64,000 bases of DNA from Nocardioides ganghwensis (GTDB lineage Bacteria; Actinomycetota; Actinomycetes; Propionibacteriales; Nocardioidaceae), in NCBI RefSeq assembly GCF_014779655.1, contig NZ_JACXYX010000020.1, positions 1 through 64,000 on the forward strand. The letters are read 5' to 3'. The notes beneath the pieces are model-generated. The model searched no databases, was not told the origin of the DNA, and saw only the letters and a list, made by a program, of their open reading frames with translations. The position numbers and the translations under genes are program-made. This document shows, piece after piece, positions 9,884-18,153 of this stretch. The first letter of the stretch is position 1. The number at the start of each line of letters is the position of its first letter.

Positions 9884-10129
9884 TCAGTCCGGGCGGTAGG
9901 CCCCCCGCGCCTGCTCGGCGACCTCCTCCGACCCCGAGCCCGACTCGTGGGCGCTGGAGTCGACCTCGTCGGTGTCGACCATGTCGCCGACGGTCGCGTT
10001 GCCCTCGGGCTCGGCGTCGAGCGCCCGCTGGCGGTCCTCGTCGCTGACCCGCTCGCCGGCGGTCGGGAACACCGAGTCCTCCGGGTGCTCGGCGTAGGGG
10101 TCGGGCTCGGTCTGCTCGCCGTTGGTCAT
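9884..10129 (-). CDS. Small acidic hypothetical protein
   Basis: 81 residues from ATG 10129 (MTNGEQTEPD). Strongly acidic and Ser/Glu-rich, with no hydrophobic segment, e.g. EPEGNATVGDMVDTDEVDSS. It looks intrinsically disordered. I know no function. It lies on the same strand as the GNAT gene (42-nt gap), downstream of the SPFH gene. Confidence 0.6.
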   Translation of the reverse strand: MTNGEQTEPDPYAEHPEDSVFPTAGERVSDEDRQRALDAEPEGNATVGDMVDTDEVDSSAHESGSGSEEVAEQARGAYRPD

Positions 10130-10242
10130 GGTCCCGACCGTACGCCGCGCGCCCACCGCCGCGGACCCCCGCAGGGGTGGCGGCACATCACGTCCCGGGA
10201 GCGTGTCCCGGTGCGACGTGCCGCCACCCCCAGCGGCGGGCG

Positions 10243-10938
10243 TCAGTCCTCGCGGGAGGACGTACGCCCCGGCTGCACCAGCTCGACGCGCGAGCCGGGC
10301 GGCAGCGCCTGGACCAGCCGCAGCTGCGCGAGCGACGGGTGGTCGTCGAGCAGCTTGGCGCCGTTGGCCAGCGACCGCAGGGCCGCCGTCTCGGCGCGCG
10401 CGGCCTCGAGCTGCGCCTGCGCGCGGTGGCGGCCGACGACGAGCTCGGCGTACGCCGCCCGCAGGTCGCCCGGCAGCACGACGTCCTTGACGACGACGTC
10501 GACGAGCCGGATGCCGACCTCCGCCGCGGCCGTGGCCGCGGCGTCGCGGACCCCCTCCGCGAGGCGCGACCGCGGCGCCCGGACGAGCGCCTCGGCCTCC
10601 TGCCCGGCGAGCACGTCACGCAGGCCGAGCTGGATCGCGAGGTAGACCGCGCCCACCGGGTCGCGGAGGCGCTCGGTGAACGCCACCGGGTCGGCCACCG
10701 TCCAGCGGAAGACGGCCGTCACCTTGGCGGTCACGCCATCGGCGGTGAGCACCTCCTGCGTCGGCACGAGGTCGAGGCGCTCGCGGAGGTCGACGAGCTG
10801 GTGCTCGGCGCGGCGGCGTACGACGTGCCGACCGGGACCGAGCACGACGGTGGCCTCACCGTCGCGGCGCTCGAGGAGGACCTCCCACGGCTGGACGGTG
10901 CGAGAGGGCAGGAGCAGGAGCTTGAGATCGAGTGGCAT
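10243..10938 (-). CDS. SPFH/band 7 (slipin-like) protein
   Basis: 231 residues from ATG 10938, preceded by a strong AAGGAGG ribosome binding site. The region from about residue 15 to 190 is an SPFH/band 7 domain: EVLLERRDGEATVVLGPGRH, then a beta-rich core and VVVKDVVLPGDLR, typical of slipins. Unusually, no N-terminal membrane segment is visible before the domain, which would leave the protein soluble or peripherally attached. A short helical tail (AQAQLEAARAETAALRSLAN) follows. Slipins form oligomeric scaffolds at membranes and often pair with an NfeD protein; no NfeD gene is in this window. Confidence 0.8.
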   Translation of the reverse strand: MPLDLKLLLLPSRTVQPWEVLLERRDGEATVVLGPGRHVVRRRAEHQLVDLRERLDLVPTQEVLTADGVTAKVTAVFRWTVADPVAFTERLRDPVGAVYLAIQLGLRDVLAGQEAEALVRAPRSRLAEGVRDAAATAAAEVGIRLVDVVVKDVVLPGDLRAAYAELVVGRHRAQAQLEAARAETAALRSLANGAKLLDDHPSLAQLRLVQALPPGSRVELVQPGRTSSRED

Positions 10939-11109
10939 GGGCGGACCTCCTTCGCGGAGAGCGGTGGGTGGATGGATGGGTTCGGCGTGGTGCTGGACGG
11001 GCCGGGGTGGTGGCCGGCGACCACGGCGGCGGGCGGGGACAGGACCCGTCGTGCTGACCGGGTCCGCCTCAGGGCTCGTCGACGAGGACCGTCACCGGCC
11101 ACCACCCGT

Positions 11110-11171
11110 GAGAGGAGTGAGAGTCGAACTCACAGGAGTGAACAGCTCCGATGCCGTTGCCTTGGAGGGCA
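11110..11171 (-). other. tRNA-like 3' half with long variable arm
   Basis: On the minus strand there is a 5-bp T-type stem gtgag/ctcac closing the loop TTCGACT (11117-11133). Before it is a variable-arm-like hairpin GGAG/CTCC with a 7-nt loop (11135-11149), and before that a stem TGCC/GGCA with a 6-nt loop (11158-11171) in the anticodon-arm position. The loop TTCGACT is the one found in selC and allo-tRNAs. I find no 5' acceptor strand matching tcctctc (minus-strand reading of 11110-11116) and no clear D arm, so this is at best a remnant or chance likeness. The rest of 10939-11325 holds no gene that I can support. Confidence 0.25.
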
Positions 11172-11325
11172 GTGCGGCGAGGTACGACGCGCGGTACGGG
11201 GCCCGGAACTCCGGCCCCGCCGCTGATCTCGCCGTGCACGAGGGTAGGTGGAACGCGACATCGGCCGCACCTGGTTTTCCCCGCGACGTCCGGGCGCTGT
11301 CGGACCCCTCGGCCATGATGACGGG

Positions 11326-12366
11326 GTGACGCACTGGGTGCTCCACGTCGACATGGACCAGTTCCTCGTCGCCGTCGAGCTGCTGCGCCGGCCCGAGCTG
11401 GTCGGCCTGCCGGTCGTGGTCGGCGGGCGGGGCGACCCGACCGAGCGGGCGGTGGTGTCGACGGCGTCCTACGAGGCGCGCGCCCACGGCGTACGCTCCG
11501 GGCTCGCGCTCCGGCTCGCCAAGCGCCGGAGCCCCGACGCGGTCTTCCTGCCGGTCGACTTCCCGGTCTACGAGGCCGCGTCGGCGCGGGTGATGGAGAC
11601 CCTGCGGTCCCACCCCGGCGCGGTCGTCGAGGTGCTCGGCTGGGACGAGGCGTTCGTCGGCGTCGAGACCGACGACCCCGTCGCGACCGCCCTGGAGATC
11701 CAGGCCGCGGTCCTCGAGGCGACCCGTCTGCACTGCTCGGTCGGCATCGGCGACACCCTGGTGCGGGCCAAGATCGCGACGGAGTTCGGCAAGCCGCAGG
11801 GCAGGTTCGTGCTGACCCGCGAGACCTGGATGGACGTCATGGGCGACCGGCCGACGACCGCGCTGTGGGGCGTCGGCCCCAGGATCGGCGGGCGGCTCGA
11901 GGCGATCGGCATCCGCACCGTCGCCGACCTCGCCTCGGCCGACGAGGCCGCCCTGGTCGCCGCCTTCGGCCCGACCAACGGTCCGCACCTCGGCCGCCTC
12001 GGTCGCGGCGGCGGTCGCTCCCGGCCCGACGACACCCCGTGGGTGGCGCGCGCCCACGGCCGCGAGACGACCTACCAGTCCGACCTCACCACGCCCGACG
12101 ACGTACGCGCCGCCCTGCGCGAGCTCGCCGCCCGCGTCGTCGACGACGTCCGCAAGGAAGAGCGCGCCGTCATGCGGGTGCACCTCAAGGTGCGCTTCGC
12201 CCCGTTCTTCACCTTCACCAAGGTCCGCAAGCTCGCGGAGCCGACGTACGACGCGGACGTCATCGCCCGCACCGCCCTCGAGCTGTTCGTCGCGCTCGAC
12301 GACGACCGTCCGGTGCGGCTCCTCGGCGTGCGCGGGGAGATGGTGCCGCCCGAGGGTGGCTACTGA
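11326..12366 (+). CDS. dinB: DNA polymerase IV (Y-family)
   Basis: 346 residues from GTG 11326 (VTHWVLHVDMDQF). Y-family translesion polymerase: the catalytic acidic residues lie in HVDMDQF and in GWDEAFVGV (the usual SxDEA motif), with the thumb helix-hairpin-helix region around TTALWGVGPRIGGRLEAIGI and a little-finger domain to the end. The first motif lacks the usual FFASVE wording (FLVAVE), typical of the actinobacterial DinB subgroup. I see no C-terminal beta-clamp peptide of the QLxLF type; the protein ends MVPPEGGY. It is preceded by 387 bp without a recognisable gene and followed by a bidirectional terminator. Confidence 0.88.
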   Translation: MTHWVLHVDMDQFLVAVELLRRPELVGLPVVVGGRGDPTERAVVSTASYEARAHGVRSGLALRLAKRRSPDAVFLPVDFPVYEAASARVMETLRSHPGAVVEVLGWDEAFVGVETDDPVATALEIQAAVLEATRLHCSVGIGDTLVRAKIATEFGKPQGRFVLTRETWMDVMGDRPTTALWGVGPRIGGRLEAIGIRTVADLASADEAALVAAFGPTNGPHLGRLGRGGGRSRPDDTPWVARAHGRETTYQSDLTTPDDVRAALRELAARVVDDVRKEERAVMRVHLKVRFAPFFTFTKVRKLAEPTYDADVIARTALELFVALDDDRPVRLLGVRGEMVPPEGGY

Positions 12367-12370
12367 GCCC

Positions 12371-12417
12371 GACAGTGGAGCGCAGGGCCGCCAGGTCCGG
12401 CCGTACGCTCCACTGTC
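12371..12417. terminator. Bidirectional terminator between dinB and the ABC permease gene
   Basis: A perfect 12-bp stem, GACAGTGGAGCG (12371-12382) and CGCTCCACTGTC (12406-12417), surrounds a GC-rich inner loop. It lies between the converging 3' ends at 12366 and 12437. There is no U-tract on either side. Confidence 0.65.
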
Positions 12418-12436
12418 CCCGCCATCGGCGCCGCGG

Positions 12437-15016
12437 TCACTCCGTGGCGATGGCGTCCAGCACCTTCATCCGCGAGGCGCGGATCGCCGGGACGATCGCG
12501 GCGAGCACCCCGAAGACCACCGCGACCAGGAGGAACGTCACCAGGCTCGTCAGCGGGATCGCCAGGGCCGTGAGGTCGTCCCGGAGCGAGCGCTGCAGCA
12601 GCACCCCGATGACCAGGCCGAGGGCCAGTCCGAGGACCGCGCCCATGACCGAGATCGTCACCGACTCGAGCGTCACCATCCGGCGCAGGCGGCGCCGCGA
12701 CAGGCCCACCGCACGGAGCAGGCCGATCTCGCGGGTGCGCTCGATGACGCTGAGGCTGAGGGTGTTGACGATGCCGATGATCGCGATGACGATCGACAGC
12801 GCCAGCAGGCCGTAGACCATGTAGAGCAGCTGGTTGATCTGCCCCTTGAGGCTGTCGGCGAACTCCTGCTTGTCCTGCACGGCGACGATCGGGAAGTCCG
12901 CGACGAGCGCCTTGAGCTCCTTGCCCACGGCGGCCTTGTCGGCCCCGTCGGCGAGGTTGATCGACAGGGAGATGTCGGACCGCTTGATCTCGCCCTTCCT
13001 GAGGACGCTGAAGGGGACGTTGATGGCGCCGGCGACCTCGTTGTCCTCGGAGATGCCGCTGACGGTGACGTCGACGTCGTTGTCGCCGGGGAAGCGGATG
13101 GTGAGCGTGTCGCCGACGCCCACGTCGTACTTGTCGGCGGTGGACTCGTTGATCAGGGTCTGGTCACCGGTGAAGGTGGGCGACCCGTCGACCATCGGCA
13201 GGTCGTAGATCTCGGAGAACGCGGCGTCGGTGCCGAAGATGAACGACGGCTCGACGTCGTCCTCGACCAGGCCGAGGTAGCCCTGCTGCTGCGAGACCAC
13301 CTCGACGCCGTCGACCTGGGACATCTGGCGGGCGATGGCGGGGTTGAACGCCGCGAAGACCGGGGACTGCACGAGGAAGTCGGCGGTGAACTGGTCGTCG
13401 ACGACGTCGTCGAGGGTGGCGCTCATCGAGGCCGCCAGGACGCCGACGGCCGAGACCAGGGTGAGGCCGATCATCAGCGCGGACGCGGTCGCGCCGGTGC
13501 GGCGCGGGTTGCGGATCGCGTTGTCGCCGGCGAGACGGCCGGTGGTGCCGAAGACCCGGGTGAAGAGCGCCCGGCACGCCACCAGGACCGGGCGTCCGAG
13601 CACGGCCGAGATCGCGGCGACCGTCAGGACCCAGATCACGGCGCCGACACCGATCCAGACGGCGTCGTTGCCGGGTGCGCCGACCACCCCCGCGAGGGCG
13701 ATGCCGGCGCCGATCACCAGCAGCACGGCCCCGATCAGGGTGCGGCGGCGCAGGCTGCCCTCGGTGGTGGCCGTGTCCTCGCGCATCGCCGCGACGGGCG
13801 CCACCTTGGAGGCCCGTCGTGCCGGCAGGTAGGCCGACACCAGCGTGACCACGATGCCGACGGCGTAGGCGGCCGCGACGGTCGTGGGGCTGAGGTTGAG
13901 CACGTCGGAGTTGATCTCGAGGCCGAAGCTGCCGAACAGGGAGGCCAGGCCACGCGCCAGCCCCAGCCCGACGAACAGACCGAGGGTGCTGCCGATGACG
14001 GCCATCATCGTGGCCTCCACCAGCACCGAGCGGCGCACCTGCTTGCGACTGGCGCCCAGGGCGCGCAGCAGTGCGAGCTCGCGGACGCGCTGCGCGACGA
14101 GGATGGAGAAGGTGTTGGCGATGATGAAGCCGCCGACGATCACCGCGATGACGGCGAAGACGCCGAGGAAGATCGAGATGAAGCCGAGGAACTCGCCGAT
14201 GGCGTTCTGCTGCTGGTCGACGAGCTCGTCACCGGTGACCGCCTCGTAGCCGTCGGGGAGGACGGCGTCGGCCGCGTCGACCAGCTCCTGCTGGGAGACG
14301 CCCTCGGCCGCGGTCAGCGCGACCTTGGTGAAGACGTCCTGGCCGTCGAGGAACATCGCCTGCGCGCCGGAGGTGCTGAACGTGACCAGGGTCGAGCCCG
14401 CCGTACCACCGCCGCCGGCGAAGCCGGCGAGCCCGACGAGCCGCAGGGTCGTGGTGGGCGGCTGCTCGTCGGCGGCGGAGCCGAAGCCGACGGCCCCCGG
14501 CGGGAAGACCGTGACGTCGTCGCCGACCTCGTAGCCCGCCCGGTCGGCCGCGGACGGGTCGAGCGCGATCTCGTCGTCGGCCTCGGGCCAGCGGCCCTCG
14601 GTGAGCTCCATGATGGGGTCACCGAGGAGGTTCGGGGTGTCGGTCCGGTTGAAGGAGATGGTGGGCGCGCCGCCCCCGCCGACGAGGTTGCCGTCGGTGT
14701 CGGCGATGTAGAGCGCCTGGCTGTCGATGGTGCCGTCGGCCTGGGCGACCTCGGGGAGCGCGGCGAGCTCGGCCACGTCGTCGGGAGAGATGGTGAGGGT
14801 GTCCCCCGCGCCGATCTGCTGCCACGAGTTGGAGCCGGCCGGCTGCGCCTGGGCGTCGGCGTTGGTGCCCTCGATGATCCCGTCGAACGTCTTGCCCAGG
14901 CCGCTGCTGAAGGTGAGCACGCCGGCGAGGAAGCCGATGCCGAGCACGATCGCGAGCGCGCTCATCAGGAGGCGGACCTTGCGGGCGAGCAGGTTGCGCC
15001 AGGTGAGGCGGAACAT
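12437..15016 (-). CDS. ABC transporter permease, FtsX/MacB type
   Basis: 859 residues from ATG 15016. Two FtsX-like permease units: a first transmembrane helix near residues 17-38 (LLMSALAIVLGIGFLAGVLT), a large extracellular domain, three helices around 300-430, a second unit starting with a short hydrophobic segment near 470, another extracellular domain, and three final helices. The coupling sequences RVRELALLRALGASRKQV and RTREIGLLRAVGLSRRRL are the signature of this family. Such proteins extrude lipids, peptides or antibiotics, or transmit envelope signals, rather than import solutes. The start overlaps the stop of the ATPase gene by one base (TGATG), so the pair is translationally coupled. 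Confidence 0.9.
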   Translation of the reverse strand: MFRLTWRNLLARKVRLLMSALAIVLGIGFLAGVLTFSSGLGKTFDGIIEGTNADAQAQPAGSNSWQQIGAGDTLTISPDDVAELAALPEVAQADGTIDSQALYIADTDGNLVGGGGAPTISFNRTDTPNLLGDPIMELTEGRWPEADDEIALDPSAADRAGYEVGDDVTVFPPGAVGFGSAADEQPPTTTLRLVGLAGFAGGGGTAGSTLVTFSTSGAQAMFLDGQDVFTKVALTAAEGVSQQELVDAADAVLPDGYEAVTGDELVDQQQNAIGEFLGFISIFLGVFAVIAVIVGGFIIANTFSILVAQRVRELALLRALGASRKQVRRSVLVEATMMAVIGSTLGLFVGLGLARGLASLFGSFGLEINSDVLNLSPTTVAAAYAVGIVVTLVSAYLPARRASKVAPVAAMREDTATTEGSLRRRTLIGAVLLVIGAGIALAGVVGAPGNDAVWIGVGAVIWVLTVAAISAVLGRPVLVACRALFTRVFGTTGRLAGDNAIRNPRRTGATASALMIGLTLVSAVGVLAASMSATLDDVVDDQFTADFLVQSPVFAAFNPAIARQMSQVDGVEVVSQQQGYLGLVEDDVEPSFIFGTDAAFSEIYDLPMVDGSPTFTGDQTLINESTADKYDVGVGDTLTIRFPGDNDVDVTVSGISEDNEVAGAINVPFSVLRKGEIKRSDISLSINLADGADKAAVGKELKALVADFPIVAVQDKQEFADSLKGQINQLLYMVYGLLALSIVIAIIGIVNTLSLSVIERTREIGLLRAVGLSRRRLRRMVTLESVTISVMGAVLGLALGLVIGVLLQRSLRDDLTALAIPLTSLVTFLLVAVVFGVLAAIVPAIRASRMKVLDAIATE

Positions 15017-15795
15017 CAGCCGGCCGCCTTGGCGGTCGCGAGGTCCTGCAGGCCGGCCATCTTCGCGAGGATCGCGTCGCGGTCGGGGTCGCGCAGCTCG
15101 TCGACGATCCTGCCGTCGGCGAGGAAGAGGATCCGGTCGGTGTAGGAGGCCGCAACCGGGTCGTGGGTGACCATGACGATGGTCTGGCCGAACTCGTCGA
15201 CCGAGCGACGCAGGAAGCCGAGGACCTCCGCCGAGCTGGTCGAGTCGAGGTTGCCGGTGGGCTCGTCGGCGAAGACGATCGAGGGCTGGGACACCAGCGC
15301 CCGCGCACACGCCACCCGCTGCTGCTGGCCACCGGACATCTCGCTGGGGCGGTGGCTGAGCCGGTCGCGCAGGCCGACGGCGTCGATCACCGCGTCGAAC
15401 CACGCCTGGTCGACCTTGCGGCCGGCGAGGTCGAGCGGGAGCAGGATGTTCTCCCGGGCGGTCAGGGTCGGGATCAGGTTGAAGGCCTGGAAGACGAAGC
15501 CGACCTTCTCCCGGCGCAGGGTGGTCAGCGCCTTGTCCTTGAGCCCGGCCAGGCCGGTGCCGTCGACCACCGCGTCACCCGACGTCGGGGTGTCGAGGGC
15601 CGCCAGGCAGTGCATCAGCGTCGACTTGCCGGAGCCCGAGGGCCCCATGATCGCGGTGAACTCGCCCTTCATCAGGTCGACCGTGACGCCGTCGAGGGCG
15701 CGGACTTCGGCCTCCTCGGACCCGTAGGTCTTGACCAGGTCATGTGCACTCGCCGCGACGCCGCGCGCCGCCTCCCCCGTGGGTCGCTCACTCAT
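15016..15795 (-). CDS. ABC transporter ATP-binding protein, MacB/LolD type
   Basis: 259 residues from ATG 15795 (MSERPTGE). Walker A GPSGSGKST, Q-loop FQAFNLIP, signature SGGQQQRVACARAL, Walker B IVFADEPTGNLD and H-switch VTHD are all intact. This is the nucleotide-binding partner of the FtsX-type permease encoded directly downstream with a one-base overlap, forming a two-gene exporter operon. The frame stays open 22 codons further upstream, but the chosen ATG is where family similarity begins. No dedicated regulator is adjacent. Confidence 0.93.
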   Translation of the reverse strand: MSERPTGEAARGVAASAHDLVKTYGSEEAEVRALDGVTVDLMKGEFTAIMGPSGSGKSTLMHCLAALDTPTSGDAVVDGTGLAGLKDKALTTLRREKVGFVFQAFNLIPTLTARENILLPLDLAGRKVDQAWFDAVIDAVGLRDRLSHRPSEMSGGQQQRVACARALVSQPSIVFADEPTGNLDSTSSAEVLGFLRRSVDEFGQTIVMVTHDPVAASYTDRILFLADGRIVDELRDPDRDAILAKMAGLQDLATAKAAG

Positions 15796-15909
15796 GCGGC
15801 AAGTCTGGCAGGGGGCGCGAACAGGCGGCCATGGGATAAGACCCCCAGGCGACCCTGACAACTGTCAGGGGTGGCTCGGGGTCCAGACCAGCTCCGGACG
15901 GCACCGCCC

Positions 15910-15924
15910 TAGATTGTCGGCGTG
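15910..15924 (+). promoter_or_regulatory. Leaderless promoter of the LysE-type exporter gene
   Basis: TAGATT (15910-15915) lies 6 nt before the GTG start at 15922, with no Shine-Dalgarno sequence between them. Confidence 0.6.
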
Positions 15925-16524
15925 GGAGACGTCGTCGCGGGGCTGCTGACCGGCCTGTCCCTCATCGTGGCGATCGGGGCGCAGAACGCCTTCGTGCTCC
16001 GCCAAGGCCTCCGGCGCAGCCACGTCGGCCTCGTGGTCGCGATCTGCGCGCTCTCCGACGCCGTCCTGATCGTCGCCGGCGTCGCGGGCATCGGCGTCGT
16101 CGTGGACCGGGCGCCGTGGGCGGTCGAGGTGGTCCGCTGGCTCGGCGTCGCGTTCCTGACGGCGTACGGCGTCGGCTCGCTGCGGCGGGCCCGGGCGCCC
16201 CAGGTGCTCGCGGTCGGCGACGGCGCCGTCGGGTCCCGCGGCGGGGTCGTGGCCCGCGCGGTGGCGCTGACCTGGCTGAACCCGCACGTCTACCTCGACA
16301 CCGTCCTGCTGCTCGGCTCGATCGCCGGCACCCACGGGCCGACGGGTCGTTGGTGGTTCGCCCTCGGTGCCTGCGTCGCGAGCGTCGCGTGGTTCGCCGG
16401 CCTGGCGTACGGCGCCCGCCTGGCCGCGCCGCGGCTGGCGAACCCCCGGGCCTGGCAGGTCCTCGACGTGCTCATCGGCGTCGTGATGCTGGCGATCGCC
16501 GTACGCCTCGCGCTCGGCGCCTGA
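15922..16524 (+). CDS. LysE/ArgO family amino-acid exporter
   Basis: 200 residues from GTG 15922. Five to six hydrophobic segments, with the family motif GAQNAFVLRQGL at residues 19-30 and NPHVYLDT in the middle. LysE/ArgO proteins export basic amino acids such as lysine and arginine across the cytoplasmic membrane; the ArgO-like length and motifs fit. The usual divergently encoded LysR-type regulator (LysG/ArgP) is absent; the upstream neighbour is the ABC exporter operon, head-to-head. A repeat array begins 9 nt after the stop. Confidence 0.87.
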   Translation: MGDVVAGLLTGLSLIVAIGAQNAFVLRQGLRRSHVGLVVAICALSDAVLIVAGVAGIGVVVDRAPWAVEVVRWLGVAFLTAYGVGSLRRARAPQVLAVGDGAVGSRGGVVARAVALTWLNPHVYLDTVLLLGSIAGTHGPTGRWWFALGACVASVAWFAGLAYGARLAAPRLANPRAWQVLDVLIGVVMLAIAVRLALGA

Positions 16525-16533
16525 ACCCGCCCG

Positions 16534-16744
16534 GGGTAGTCCAGCGACTTCTGGCTGCCCGCGCGGGTAGTCCAGTGAGTTCTGGCTGCACGCCCGGGTA
16601 GTCCAGTGAGGATCGGCTGCCACAGGACCCACATCACGACCATCCTCCACTGGACTACCCCACGTGAGTCGCCCGCCCGGGTAGTCCAGTGACTTCTGGC
16701 TGCACGCCCGGCACTCGGGGAGCCACTTCCCACTGGACTACCCC
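16534..16744. repeat. GGGTAGTCCAGTG array 1 (31-bp units with inverted closing copies)
   Basis: Direct units begin at 16534, 16565 and 16596 (exactly 31 bp apart) and again at 16679. Each starts GGGTAGTCCAGTG (first copy: ...CCAGCG) and most continue with acttctggctgcacgccc. Inverted copies CACTGGACTACCC lie at 16648-16660 and about 16731-16743. The inverted copies can pair with the direct ones to make long hairpins. The same family occurs at 38144-38240 and 41260-41386. Confidence 0.85.
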
Positions 16745-16776
16745 GCGTGGGGGCGGGGGGAGGGATGATGGCCGAC

Positions 16777-17190
16777 ATGAGCGACCGCAAGACCCGGCCC
16801 ACCGACGCGTCGGTCGACGAGGTCATCGAGTCGACGCCGGACGTACGCCGCCGCGAGGACGCCCGCAAGGCGCTCTGGCTGATGCGAGAGGTCACCGGCG
16901 CCGATCCGGTGGTCTGGGGGTCGTCGATGATCGGCTTCGGCCGCCAGCCCTACACCACGGCCGACGGCAAGGAGCGTGAGTGGTTCGCCGTCGGGCTGGC
17001 CCCACGCAAGGCGGCGCTGACGTTCTACGGCCTGACCTACTACGGCTCCAACGACGACCTGCTCGCCCGGCTCGGGCCGCACACCACAGGCAAGGGATGC
17101 CTGTACGTCAAGGAGCTCGACGCCCTCGATCGCGAGGTCCTGACCGAGATGGTCCGGCGGGCGTGGCGGGAGAACCACCGGCCGGGGTGA
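16777..17190 (+). CDS. DUF1801 domain protein
   Basis: 137 residues from ATG 16777 (MSDRKTRPTD). Alternative in-frame ATGs at 16765 and 16768 lie closer to the GGGGGGAGGG purine run (755-764), so the exact start is uncertain. The sequence from VDEVIESTPD to the end matches DUF1801 (YdhG-like, PF08818), small alpha/beta proteins of unclear function; conserved Trp/Phe pairs appear in ADPVVWGSSMIGFG and REWFAVGLAPRKAALTFYG. It sits directly after repeat array 1 and before a tandem repeat, with no operon partner. Confidence 0.8.
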   Translation: MSDRKTRPTDASVDEVIESTPDVRRREDARKALWLMREVTGADPVVWGSSMIGFGRQPYTTADGKEREWFAVGLAPRKAALTFYGLTYYGSNDDLLARLGPHTTGKGCLYVKELDALDREVLTEMVRRAWRENHRPG

Positions 17191-17194
17191 GGGG

Positions 17195-17300
17195 GTTTCG
17201 ACACGCTCGCTGCGCTCGCTGCTCAACCGGCGGTGGGCCGCTGCGCTCGCTGCTCAACCAGCGGTGGGCCGCTGCGCTCGCTGCTCAACCGGCGGTGGCT
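17195..17300. repeat. 31-bp tandem repeat
   Basis: The sequence gctgcgctcgctgctcaacc recurs, with GCTCAACC at 17221, 17252 and 17283, giving a 31-bp period with near-identical spacers (ggcggtgggcc). The first copy is preceded by gtttcgacacgctcg. Related 'ctgcgctcgctgctcaacc' intergenic repeats are common in high-GC actinobacteria. It borders the stop of the small membrane protein at 17300. Confidence 0.8.
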
Positions 17301-17482
17301 CAACCGGCAGGTGGCGGGTCCCCCGCCTCGCGGGCGACGGCCTCGTCGTGGCGCCGGTGCAGCCGCTCGCGGATCTCCGCCGCGTCGTAGTGGCGGCGTA
17401 CGCGCTCGTCGCGGGCGATGGCGGCACCGGTGGCCACCCCGGCCAGGATCCCGGCCAGGCCGAGCCACTTCCATGCGCGCAT
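17300..17482 (-). CDS. Small single-helix membrane protein
   Basis: 60 residues from ATG 17482 (MRAWKWLGLAG). One N-terminal transmembrane helix (WLGLAGILAGVATGAAIA) is followed by a highly charged tail with Arg/His/Glu repeats (RRHYDAAEIRERLHRRHDEA), likely a cytoplasmic helix. No known family. It is divergent from the YiiX-like gene at 17521, 38 bp away. TACGCT on the minus strand a few bases upstream could be a leaderless -10. Confidence 0.6.
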   Translation of the reverse strand: MRAWKWLGLAGILAGVATGAAIARDERVRRHYDAAEIRERLHRRHDEAVAREAGDPPPAG

Positions 17483-17520
17483 GGCGCCAAGCGTAGGCCT
17501 CGCTAGGGCAGACTGCGCGC

Positions 17521-18153
17521 ATGGCATCGGCGCTGACCCTCGACCAGGCGGTCGACCTCACCCGCAGCGGCGACATCTGGCTGTTCCGCGGGCGCCGGGC
17601 CCCGGACCGGGCGATCCGGGCCGTCACCAACTCCCCGGTCAACCACGTCGGGATGGCCGTCGTGGTCGACGACCTGCCGCCGCTGATCTTCCACGCCGAG
17701 CTCGGCAAGAAGCAGCTCGACGTGTGGACCGGGGCGCACCACCGCGGCGTCCAGCTGCACGACCTGCGCGAGGCGGTGGCCCGGTGGCAGGGCGAGTACG
17801 ACCAGGACGCCTGGCTGCGGCAGCTCGACCCGGAGATCGGCCGCGAGGAGGAGGACGGCATGCTGCGCGCCGTGGCCCGCCTCGACGGAGTCTCCTTCCC
17901 CAGCCTCACCCGGCTCGGCGCCCGGTGGCTGCGCGGCCGCGACGCCTACGTGCCGCACCGCAAGCGCGGCCGGAAGGTCACGCCGGAGGCGGCGTTCTGC
18001 GCCGAGATCGTGGCGACCTGCTACATCGAGATGGGCATCCTGCGAAACGACCGCCGGGCGACCTGGTACGACCCGGGCAAGTTCTGGAGCGGCGACTACC
18101 TGCCGATCTCGCCCGGCTGGACGCTGGGCAAGGAGGTCGCGGTCAGCCGCTGA
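17521..18153 (+). CDS. YiiX-like permuted papain-fold protein
   Basis: 210 residues from ATG 17521. The layout fits the YiiX/permuted NlpC-P60 group (PF05708): an N-terminal GDIWLFRG strand, the probable catalytic His in SPVNHVGMAV (residues 38-47), and the probable catalytic Cys in AAFCAEIVATCYIEMG in the C-terminal half, preceding a Trp/Tyr-rich end. The His-before-Cys order is the hallmark of the permuted fold. Members act on amide or ester bonds, possibly in lipids or peptidoglycan; the substrate is unknown. No signal peptide, so cytoplasmic. Its last 11 bp overlap the tail of the WYL regulator gene on the other strand. Confidence 0.75.
   Translation: MASALTLDQAVDLTRSGDIWLFRGRRAPDRAIRAVTNSPVNHVGMAVVVDDLPPLIFHAELGKKQLDVWTGAHHRGVQLHDLREAVARWQGEYDQDAWLRQLDPEIGREEEDGMLRAVARLDGVSFPSLTRLGARWLRGRDAYVPHRKRGRKVTPEAAFCAEIVATCYIEMGILRNDRRATWYDPGKFWSGDYLPISPGWTLGKEVAVSR

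Noticed and set aside
11040..11250. Complete tRNA gene
   Set aside because: No matching 5' acceptor strand, no clear D arm and no CCA end; kept only as a tRNA-like 3' half.
12356..15145. A 929-codon plus-strand open frame antisense to the FtsX-type permease
   Set aside because: Composition shadow; the minus strand carries an unmistakable ABC permease.
16534..16744. CRISPR array
   Set aside because: Units are 31 bp including the spacer, the shared part is too short, closing copies are inverted, and no cas genes are present.
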